A stretch of DNA of 10,642 nucleotides from Monoraphidium neglectum (Eukaryota > Chlorophyta > Chlorophyceae > Sphaeropleales > Selenastraceae). Under the pieces are notes generated by a model that searched no databases, was not told the DNA's origin, and was given only the letters and a program-made list of their open reading frames with translations. Position 1 is the stretch's first letter. Every line of letters begins with the position of its first letter. A program made the position numbers and the translations under genes. Where the stretch lies: contig NW_014011565.1 in assembly GCF_000611645.1 (NCBI RefSeq), positions 1 through 10,642 on the forward strand, in the 5' to 3' direction. Of the stretch, positions 1 through 6,984 are shown piece after piece.

Positions 1-240
1 CGGTATTGCCGGGTGATGGCGACACACCGATGGCTGGTGCTGGCATATTCAGGGAACGAGCCCCCCTCAACGCCTTCGACCCTCCCCCTCTGCTGGCCCG
101 CCCTTCGCTTAATCTCGTGATGTCAGACTTGCTGCTTTATGCAAATGGCTGCCAATTTGCGGCCCCCTGCAAGACCTCCCGGTGGACGCACCCCGGCCTC
201 TTTTTCGACTCAACTCACCACCCCTCCCCCCTGCACACAG
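1..240 (+). other. Intron of gene A crossing the left edge, with duplication left border at about 14
   Basis: No exon is visible here. The stretch ends in a pyrimidine-rich tract and a CACAG acceptor at 236-240, so it reads as the 3' part of an intron whose donor lies upstream of the window. From base 14 (TGATGGCGACACA) it aligns with 4128 onward, with many small indels. Bases 1-13 do not match 4115-4127. Base 14 is therefore the apparent left breakpoint of the duplication, though only 13 bases of flank are available to judge it. Confidence 0.55.
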
Positions 241-1744
241 CTACGTCCTGGCTGAGATGAGCGTGCACCAGACCAGGGCGCACTTCTTATCAAAGGAGGG
301 CCGCATCGTGGACAACCCCAACGTGAGCCGCCTCGGACGTGGCGTGGGAGGGAGAAGGGGGTGCTGTCAGATGTGTTTGATGGCAGCAGCTTTCGGCCCT
401 CATGCACGTTGCTCTGAGTGGTGGTCCTCCGCCTGCCGGCACCACGGGTTGCACCGTGTCGTGTTCTGACACCACCTGCTTGAATGCTCCATGCACACAG
501 CTGGCAGAACCTCACAACGTCCCCCCCCCCTCCTCGCAACGCGCCCTGCCCCTCACAAAAACAGGTGGGCTCCGCGCTGACGTCATCGTACTGGCGCCCC
601 GGCAACAGCGCCATGTTCCTAGACCTGGTGGAGGGCCTCACGGGCGGCCCCCTGGCCGCAGACGCGTGGGTGGGGCGGCTGAGGGCGCCGCTGGACGAGC
701 TGCTGGCTGCGGAGAGGCGGGAGTACGACGCGGCTGTCAAGGAGGGGCCAAAGTGGGTGCGGGGCTCGACGTGGGAGCGCCACGGCCTTATTAGCGTATG
801 CGACTGCCAGCTTGCGGATCTGGAGTGGACGTTCACGTTGCATGCACCCAAAAGAACTTGAGCGACAAGGGGCGGGCCCTGGGGTGGCTGCGGGCATCAG
901 ACCCCCGCCCCGCCAACCAGGCCGCCGCCACTGCGCCCGGCTGCCACTGCCCCAGCGCAGCTGGGGGCGCTGCGTCAACGATCACGCCCATCGCGGCTTG
1001 GGCGGCGCAGGGGCGTTTGTACGCGCAGCATGCCCAGGTTCGATTAGGCAATTCCCGCTGATTGCTGCACTGACAATCCCGCAGGATCCCCCCTGGTGGC
1101 GACTTCGACATTGGCATGGTGGTGAGTCAGCCTCGCAGTGGTCCAGAAGATGACTTCCAGTCGCTGCCCGGGCAACAACGGCGCCGCGCGCTCTCGCAAA
1201 TGCTGCCCAGCCTTGCCTTTCCTGGAGTTGTGTGGCGGCAGCCGCATGCAAGCATTGGGGGGCGGTCCCCTGCCTGAGCAGCCCCGTGCGCTTGCAGTTG
1301 TTGAGTTTTTGGGTGGCTGTCTTCCAGGTTGCATCCAACATCTCGAGTGTCCTTGCCCAAGTGATAGCATTACGCCATCAAACCTCAATCATCGAAAACC
1401 GCTCCCACCCTTGTTGGATCCAACCCCCAGGTCCGGCTGGTGCATGGGGATGAGGTCATCGCTGACAGCCGCACAGATGGGGGCTTTGGGGGCGCGTGCG
1501 CCAAGTTCAAGGGGTGAGCCACCGCCGGCAGCTGACGGGTCCCAGCCCAGGAAACACGTGCGCTGCGCTGCTCCGCGTGGCATCAGCGGCAGCAGCCCGA
1601 TGCGTCTGTTGCACTTTTTCTGCATCTATCCAGGCGCACGCTCACACGCACTGCGTTTACACCCATGCGCTCCCCGGATCATCACCATCCACCTTGCTGC
1701 CCGGCCCTTACAGGTGGGTGCGCGCTCACTACTTCAGCAAGTGA
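241..1744 (+). CDS. Gene A copy 1: C-terminal five exons, protein with weak M3-peptidase-like C-terminus
   Basis: Five exons join in one open frame: 241-322, 565-770, 1085-1121, 1431-1513 and 1714-1744, all with GT-AG borders, ending at TGA 1742-1744. They give about 145 C-terminal residues; upstream exons lie outside the window. Visible motifs are VHQTRAHF, then YWRPGNSAMFLDLVEGLTG, a charged helix-like stretch rich in Glu and Arg, then VRLVHGDEVIADS and the final WVRAHYFSK. The order Tyr-x-x-Pro-Gly-x-Ser followed by Leu-Val-Glu-x-x-x-Gly recalls the helical C-terminus of M3 (thimet/oligoendopeptidase-like) zinc peptidases. That is a weak pattern match, and the HEXXH zinc site would lie upstream. 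The second exon's donor is chosen at 771 (GTGGGA) because it alone keeps the third exon in frame; GTGCGG at 757 would shift it. The existence of the exons is well supported by conservation in unit 2; the family is not. Confidence 0.6.
323..414 (+). repeat. Intron start identical between the two units
   Basis: The first 92 bases of the first visible intron of gene A are identical to 4487-4578, while the rest of the same intron is clearly diverged between the units. Neither copy is needed as coding sequence in the model used here. The cause could be a gene-conversion tract, an alternative exon extension or an intronic element. Confidence 0.6.
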
Positions 1745-1907
1745 AGGATGGCCCGACGACGGCGAGCAGTAGATCGTTGGGGTGCAGGCGCTTGCGCACG
1801 CGCCGTTGCATGCTTTGGTGGCTTGTTTCTTGGCAGCACAGCAAAGTTGGTCCAGCATGTTTGGGTTACAGTATGTTTCTTGTGAGGTATTGATGCAGGT
1901 TACTGTG

Positions 1908-1912
1908 TGTAA
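1908..1912 (+). terminator. Probable poly(A) signal TGTAA of gene A copy 1
   Basis: TGTAA lies about 165 bases after the gene A stop codon. The matching position in unit 2 (6127-6131) also carries TGTAA in a GTGTGTAA context although the bases around it have diverged. TGTAA is the standard poly(A) signal in green algae such as Chlamydomonas; use by this organism is inferred. Confidence 0.5.
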
Positions 1913-2571
1913 CATTTCAGTTTGACAGCATTTGGAGGGCAGGGCAAAGGTGGCGCATGAGCATGACCGCCATTGACGACAGTGCAAGCCGCTAGCGAGC
2001 AGATCAATGACGCCGACTTTCTGGTGAGTGGGACCCATACGAACATGCGCATGCTGCAAGAGGTGAATTCATTCAAAACTGTATCAATTCGCCGCCGCTA
2101 TGGGTGCCACCGACGACGCCTGCTCGTGCTGTGTCGCGCGTTGCGGTCATGGTGCCTTGAACCAGAGGGGGCATCAGATGGGTGACCGGCTCTAAGAGAC
2201 AGGCATACGGCGAACCAAGTGTCATTGTATGATATCAGAGGCGTCCCAGCTGACTGAATGCAGGTAGAGATACGGTACCCCACATGGTTTGTGCAGACTG
2301 CTGCTTGCCACGTCGGCCGTCTGCGGTGACTCCTGTGACGGCCAGCCCGTCCACGAGCCATGACGCAAACAAGTATGGTTCACCACCAGTATGATCTGAT
2401 CTGATCTGCAGATAATTCTAACCACCGTCATTACACGAAGTACAAGCCTAGTGCAGAGCTACACCCGGCCACGTTTATTGCAATCTGACATGTAAAGTTT
2501 GTCGAGTATTTCACGCAGCTTGTACAGTTCGCGCTTCAGTAGGGAAACGAGGCGCATTCAGAAGCTCACTC
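1913..2571 (+). promoter_or_regulatory. Intergenic region and leader of EsV-1-7 gene copy 1
   Basis: No coding region is supported. The best-conserved block with unit 2 is 2180-2226 (GTGACCGGCTCTAAGAGACAG and following bases, matching about 6396-6442), and a second is TTTCACGCAGCT near 2509. These are candidates for promoter or leader elements. A GATCT triplet repeat at 2393-2407 is absent from unit 2. A TGTAA at 2491-2495 is not conserved in unit 2 and is not called a 3' end. Confidence 0.4.
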
Positions 2572-2780
2572 GTGAGCTGGCTGCACGGTGAGCACAAGCG
2601 GCGTCGGGCGTTTGCAGCAGCACTCGCTCGGCGCCGCAGCAGCTGCATTCGGGAATGTTCTGCACTCACCAGCCTGCCCGCCCACGCCTGCGTCGTCAAC
2701 TGGCGTATGACTGTGATGCCATTCAGAGCTGGTGACCGAACGAGCGCCGCCTGCCACATCTCTCCCCCACCCCCAGCCAG
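2572..2780 (+). other. Probable 5' leader intron of EsV-1-7 gene copy 1
   Basis: A GTGAGC donor at 2572 follows GAAGCTCACTC, and a pyrimidine-rich tract leads to a CCAG acceptor ending at 2780. Both borders are conserved in unit 2 (6755 and 6967), while the sequence between has changed by substitutions and indels that do not keep a common reading frame. That pattern fits an intron between a noncoding leader exon and the exon carrying the start codon. Confidence 0.5.
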
Positions 2781-2797
2781 GTTGTGTGCCCGCCATC

Positions 2798-4228
2798 ATG
2801 ACCCTCTGGCTGCTGTGGCAGGCGCTGGCCGCACGCTCCAGCCGGGCGAGCACCAGGATCTGGCCTCAAGCCAGGGTCGCATGGGGCCCCGCGTCCGCCA
2901 CACCTCTGACGGAAGACGCAGTGGCCCACCCCAACGCAGCACCCTCGTACGCCGACCAGCCCATCCGTCCCTGGCACAAAGGCAGTGGCACGCTGCGCGC
3001 TGTCGCTGGCTTCAGCTCGAGCGTTGCCGGGTTGGCACGTCTGTGCCAGGACGCCAGCTGCAGTAAGCATCCCGCATTCAACTTTGAGGGGGCGTCCAAG
3101 CGCCTCGTCTGCAAAGCACATGCGGCACCCGGCATGATCAACGTTGTAAGCCGGCGATGCCGAGAGCCCGGCTGCAGTAAGCAGCCGCACTTCAATATTG
3201 AGGGCGAGTCCAGGGGCCTCTTCTGCAAGGCGCATGCGGCACCCGGCATGGTGGACGTCACGAACCGGCGCTGCAGCCATCCGAATTGCGCCACGAGGCC
3301 CAAATTCAGCTTTGAGGGCCAGTCCAAGGGCCTGTTCTGCCAGGCACATGCGGCACCCGGCATGATCAACGTTGGCAGGCGCTACTGCCGAGAGCACAGC
3401 TGCAGTAAGCATCCCTTTTTCAACTTTGAGGGTGAGTCCAAGGGAATCTTCTGCAAGGCACATGCGGCGCCCGGTATGATCAACGTTGTGAGCCGGCGAT
3501 GCCGAGAGCCCGGCTGCAGTAAGCATCCTTGTTTCAGCTTCGAGGGCGAGTCCAGCGGCCTCTTCTGCAAGGCGCACGCAGCGCCCGGCATGGTGGACGT
3601 CACGAGCCCGCGCTGCAGCCATCCGGACTGCGCCACGCGGGCCAACTTCAACTTCAAGGGCGAGTCCAAGGGCGTGTGCTGCAAGGCGCATGCGGCGCCT
3701 GGCATGGTCGATCTGAAGAAGCCCCGCTGCCGGGAGCCCGGCTGCACTAAGCGGCCCGTCTTCAACTTCAAGGGCGAGTCCAGGGGCATCCTCTGCAAGG
3801 CCCACTCGGAGCCAGGCATGGTGGATGTCCAGACCCGGCGATGCCGACAGCCCGGCTGCGACAAGGTCCCCAGCTTCAACCATGCGGGGCACGGTGCCGC
3901 CAAGTACTGCGCCGCGCACGCCCAGGCTGGCATGGTCAACATGTCGAGCGCACACTGCAAGGAGCCGGGATGCACGGCCCTTGCATCGCACAACTTCCAG
4001 GGCAGGACCCGGCGGCTGTACTGCGGTCTGCACACCCGGCCCGGGATGGTCGATGTCACACGCGGGTACATCAGCCGTGCGTGTCGGTGGCGGCGGCGTG
4101 CTTTGTGCGTCGCTGGGGCTGAGGTTTTGATGGCGACACAGCTGATCATGATGGCTGGTGCTGGCATACATGCCTGTATTGCAGAGAGCGAGCCCCCCTC
4201 AACGCCTTGGACCCCTCCCCTTCGCTAG
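2798..4228 (+). CDS. EsV-1-7 repeat protein, copy 1 (nine repeats, chimeric tail)
   Basis: A 476-residue protein. The ATG at 2798 is chosen because it follows a conserved acceptor by 17 bases and because both units share an indel-free 82-residue segment from this Met. Residues 1-82 are rich in Arg, Ser and Ala with no acidic residue before 39, like a mitochondrial or plastid presequence. Residues 83-424 are nine contiguous 38-residue repeats, each exactly C-X4-C-X16-C-X2-H-X12, typically CREPGC...FNFEGES...FCKAHAAPGMVDV. This is the EsV-1-7 motif, named after an Ectocarpus virus gene and present in the brown-algal developmental regulator IMMEDIATE UPRIGHT. Its biochemistry is not established; three Cys and one His per repeat suggest metal binding. 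Residues 425-476 are not repeat-like. They come from a lost stop (TAC at 4067 where unit 2 has TAG) and run across the unit junction at 4128. I saw no TGTAA soon after the stop. Confidence 0.85.
   Translation: MTLWLLWQALAARSSRASTRIWPQARVAWGPASATPLTEDAVAHPNAAPSYADQPIRPWHKGSGTLRAVAGFSSSVAGLARLCQDASCSKHPAFNFEGASKRLVCKAHAAPGMINVVSRRCREPGCSKQPHFNIEGESRGLFCKAHAAPGMVDVTNRRCSHPNCATRPKFSFEGQSKGLFCQAHAAPGMINVGRRYCREHSCSKHPFFNFEGESKGIFCKAHAAPGMINVVSRRCREPGCSKHPCFSFEGESSGLFCKAHAAPGMVDVTSPRCSHPDCATRANFNFKGESKGVCCKAHAAPGMVDLKKPRCREPGCTKRPVFNFKGESRGILCKAHSEPGMVDVQTRRCRQPGCDKVPSFNHAGHGAAKYCAAHAQAGMVNMSSAHCKEPGCTALASHNFQGRTRRLYCGLHTRPGMVDVTRGYISRACRWRRRALCVAGAEVLMATQLIMMAGAGIHACIAESEPPSTPWTPPLR
3044..4069 (+). 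repeat. Nine tandem 114-bp coding repeats (EsV-1-7 motif)
   Basis: Nine uninterrupted units of exactly 114 bases. All nine keep the three Cys, the His and their spacing. The linker A-A-P-G-M-(V/I)-(D/N) is nearly constant in repeats 1-6 and drifts in repeats 7-9. Repeat 6 has an extra Cys next to the third conserved one. Repeats 8 and 9 have replaced the FNFEGES core and are the most divergent. Repeats 2-3 and 6 differ in arrangement from unit 2, which indicates gain or loss of whole repeats. Confidence 0.93.
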
Positions 4229-4404
4229 CTTGCCCTCAAATTATCTTGTGACATCATGCTGGCTGCCCCCCATGTGACGTCGTTCTGGCTGCCCCTCGTG
4301 CGAGATGCCGCTTGTTTGACGCTCCATTTTGCGGTCCCCTTCGAAGCATGACGTGCAATGCACCCCGCCCCCTCCTCTCCCCACCCCCCTCCCACCGCAC
4401 GCAG
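4229..4404 (+). other. Noncoding stretch between EsV-1-7 copy 1 and gene A copy 2
   Basis: This corresponds to the intron sequence at about 90-240 in unit 1, but here it directly follows the EsV-1-7 gene instead of upstream gene A exons. It ends in a pyrimidine-rich tract and a GCAG acceptor at 4401-4404. No exon, TGTAA or RNA gene was seen. Confidence 0.5.
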
Positions 4405-5968
4405 CTACGTCCTGGCGGAGATGAGCGTGCACCAGACCAGGGCGCACTTCTTGTCAAAAGAGGGCCGCGTCGTGGACAACCTCAACGTGAGCCGCCTCGG
4501 ACGTGGCGTGGGAGGGAGAAGGGGGTGCTGTCAGATGTGTTTGATGGCAGCAGCTTTCGGCCCTCATGCACGTTGCTCCTACGTGGTGCTTGTCCCCCCT
4601 GCCTGCACCACTGAATGCTCCTTTGGTGTGGTCTGACAGGATCCGCTCGAGTGTCCCACGCACACAGCTGGCAGTTCTCCGAACCGGCATCGCCCCTTAA
4701 CACACCCTTCCCCAACCCCCAACCCCACCCCCAAAAGAAACGTCGGCTCCGCGCTGACGTCATCGTACTGGCGCCCCGGCAACAGCGCCATGTTCCTAGA
4801 CCTGGTGGAGGGCCTCACGGGCGGCCCCCTGGCCGCAGACGCGTGGGTGGGGCGGCTGAGGGCGCCGCTGGACGAGCTGCTGGCTGCGGAGAGGCGGGAG
4901 TACGACGCGGCAGTCAAGGAGGGTCCAAAGTGGGTGCGGGGCTCGACGTGGGAGGGAAAGGAAGGCCTGGTTCGCGTTTGCCGACATCAGCTTGCGGATT
5001 TGGGGTGTGCGCCCTTGTTTTGCACCCGAAAGCAGTTTGTTGGTAGAAGCGACAAGCCGCTGACCCTGGGGTGCCTGCAGGCAGCAGGACCCCGCCCCGC
5101 CAACCAGCTAGCGCCACTGTGTCTGGCTGCCAGCGCAGCGTTTCAGCTAGCGAATCCTCGTAGCGCCGCAGGCGGCGGGGGGTGGTTGGGTCACAGTCGC
5201 GCCCAACGTGGCTTGGGCCTCGCAGGGGCGATTGTGGTTGCAGCACACGCAAATTTGCGGACGCAGTTTGCGCTGCTTGTTGCACTCATGCTGTCACAGG
5301 ATCCCCCTGGTGGCGACTTTGACATTGGCATGGTGGTGAGTCAGCCGGGCCGTGGTCCAGAAGATCTTTTTTTCAGCCGCTGCCCTGGCAACAACGGCGC
5401 CGCGCGCTCTCGCATCTGCTTTCCAGCCTTGCTTTCCCGTCAATCGTACGACGGCAGCCGCATGCAAGCGTTACGGGGCGGTCCCCTGCCTGAGCGGCCC
5501 TGCGCCTGCAATTGTTGAGTTTTTAGGCGGCTGAATTTCACATCACGTCCGATATTTAGATCGGCCTTGCCCAAGTGATAACATGACTTGTCATTCACTC
5601 CATCAACCTCAAATTGTCGAAACCCGCTCCCCACTCGAATTAAATCAAAACCCCTAGGTCCGGCTGGTGCATGGGGATGAGGTCATCGCTGACAGCCGCA
5701 CAGATGCGGGCTTTGGGGGCGCGTGCGCCAAGTTGACGAGGCGAGTCTGAGCCCGCAGCTGACCGGTCCCAGCCCAGGACACATGTGCTGCGCCGTGCTG
5801 CATGGCATCAGCCGCAGCAGCTTAAGGTGCCTTTTGCATGGCGCCTGCATCAATCCTGACGCATGCTCACGCGCACGATAATTCACCCATGCGCCGCCCG
5901 GCTCATCACTGGCCACCTTGCTGCTCACCCGTCACAGTTGGGGGCGCGCTCACTACTTCAGCAAGTGA
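4405..5968 (+). pseudogene. Gene A copy 2: 5'-truncated and splice-damaged
   Basis: Counterparts of the five exons lie at 4405-4486, 4742-4947, 5300-5335, 5658-5740 and 5938-5968. Several signs point to a dead copy. Upstream exons are missing because the duplication begins in an intron. The acceptor of the second exon is lost: GAAAC replaces the ACAG of unit 1 just before GTCGGC. The third exon has five C where copy 1 has six, so it is out of frame with the donor used in copy 1 and fits only the alternative donor at 4934. The fourth exon's GT donor has become GC (GCGAGT at 5741). The second exon nevertheless differs from copy 1 at only three bases, all third-codon and synonymous. The last exon keeps the TGA at 5966-5968 with one Val-to-Gly change. 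A shortened transcript is possible but not supported. Confidence 0.7.
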
Positions 5969-6126
5969 AGGACGGCCCGCTGACGGCGAGATCGCATTTG
6001 ATTGTTGTGGGGCGGGCGGACGCGCGCGCGCCAGTGCATGCGTGCTTTGTTGGCTTGTTTCTTGGCAAAGCTGGCCCAGCATGTGCAGTATATGTTGTCT
6101 GTGAGAGATCGTTGCAGTTTATCGTG

Positions 6127-6131
6127 TGTAA
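6127..6131 (+). terminator. Probable TGTAA poly(A) signal in unit 2
   Basis: This is the counterpart of 1908-1912, about 160 bases after the copy 2 gene A stop. It is also the first TGTAA I found downstream of EsV-1-7 copy 1, so transcripts from that gene might end here by read-through. Confidence 0.45.
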
Positions 6132-6754
6132 ATCCGCAGCTCAACAGCTTCTTGTAGGGGGCCAACTTGCATGAGCAGCACCGCCAACGCCGACCACGCA
6201 AGTCCCAAGCATACCAATGGTGCCATTGACTAATCGGTGTTTGGGAGGCCTATACGAACATATGCATGCTGCACCAGGTATGAGCAAGCAATTGTATCAT
6301 GTTGCCGCCGCTGATCTTGCCACGGACAACGCCTGCTCGTGCTGTGTCGCGCTTTGCACTCTGTGTTGTCCTGACAGCCCAGCAGGGGCATCAGGTGGGT
6401 GACCGGCTCTAAGAGACAGACATGCGGCGAACCGGGTATCATTGCATGCATATATCAAAGGGGTTCCAGTTGATCAAATGCAACCAGGGCTACCGCACAC
6501 GGTTTTTGCAGACTGCCGCTTGCCATGTCGGCCAGCCCGTCCACGAGGCACGAGGCAGACGAGTATGCGTCACTGCCGGTATGATCACCTGTATTTTTGC
6601 TTACGATTTAAACAAGCGTCGTCACACGAAGTGCAAGCCTCTGCACGTTGATTGCAATTTCAGCCGGCGTGAATAAGTTTTTTTGGAATTTCACGCAGCT
6701 CGTACAGGTTGCGCGTTTTCAGGGAATCACATCAGCACATCCGGAAGCTCACAC
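6132..6754 (+). promoter_or_regulatory. Intergenic region and leader of EsV-1-7 gene copy 2
   Basis: No coding region is supported. It keeps the block around 6396-6442 (GTGACCGGCTCTAAGAGACAG) and TTTCACGCAGCT near 6690 seen in unit 1, so the same promoter or leader elements may persist. The rest is diverged with many indels. Confidence 0.4.
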
Positions 6755-6967
6755 GTGAGCTCAGCTGGCTGCACGGGGACGCACGCAGGCCGCATCGGGC
6801 GTGTGCAGCAGCGCTCGCTTGCGGCAGCAGCTGCGTTCGGGGATGGTCCGCACTCTCTGAACTGCTCGCCCACGCCTGCGCCGTCCATCGGCTTATGGCT
6901 CTGATGCCATGCAGCGCTGGTGGCCGAACGAGCGCCGCCTGCCCCTTCTCTCCCCATCCCCAGCCAG
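6755..6967 (+). other. Probable 5' leader intron of EsV-1-7 gene copy 2
   Basis: A GTGAGC donor at 6755 follows GAAGCTCACAC, and a pyrimidine-rich CCCCATCCCCAGCCAG acceptor ends at 6967. It is 213 bases long against 209 in unit 1. A second possible donor in unit 1 (2588, GTGAGC) is GGGACG here, so the 2572/6755 pair is preferred. Confidence 0.5.
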
Positions 6968-6984
6968 GTCGTGTGCCCGCCATC

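Larger units (their letters stand above)
14..4127 (+). repeat. Tandem duplication, unit 1
   Basis: This unit aligns in the same order and orientation with 4128 to about 8316. The offset drifts from 4164 at exon a, to about 4225 at the gene A stop, to 4187 at the first EsV-1-7 repeat, to 4152 at the end of the repeats. That drift shows many indels in noncoding parts. Exons of gene A and the EsV-1-7 coding region are much better conserved than intergenic DNA, so the duplication is not recent. Contents: gene A exons a-e, TGTAA, intergenic region, leader exon and intron, EsV-1-7 gene. Confidence 0.9.

Noticed and set aside
402..794. Open frame in another phase over the second gene A exon (also 4615-5046 in unit 2)
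   Set aside because: Its product is Arg/Gly/Pro low-complexity. The overlapping frame with splice-consistent borders and synonymous changes is the real coding frame.
2572..2797. Upstream coding extension of EsV-1-7 copy 1 (and 6709-6984 in copy 2)
   Set aside because: The frame is open into the repeats only in unit 2; indels between the units break it in unit 1, and conserved GTGAGC and CCAG borders suggest an intron.
2723..4171. Long open frame on the - strand (482 codons) opposite EsV-1-7 copy 1
   Set aside because: It is the antisense of the 114-bp repeats: absence of stops in one repeat copies to all. The + frame has exact Cys/His spacing and conserved family motifs.
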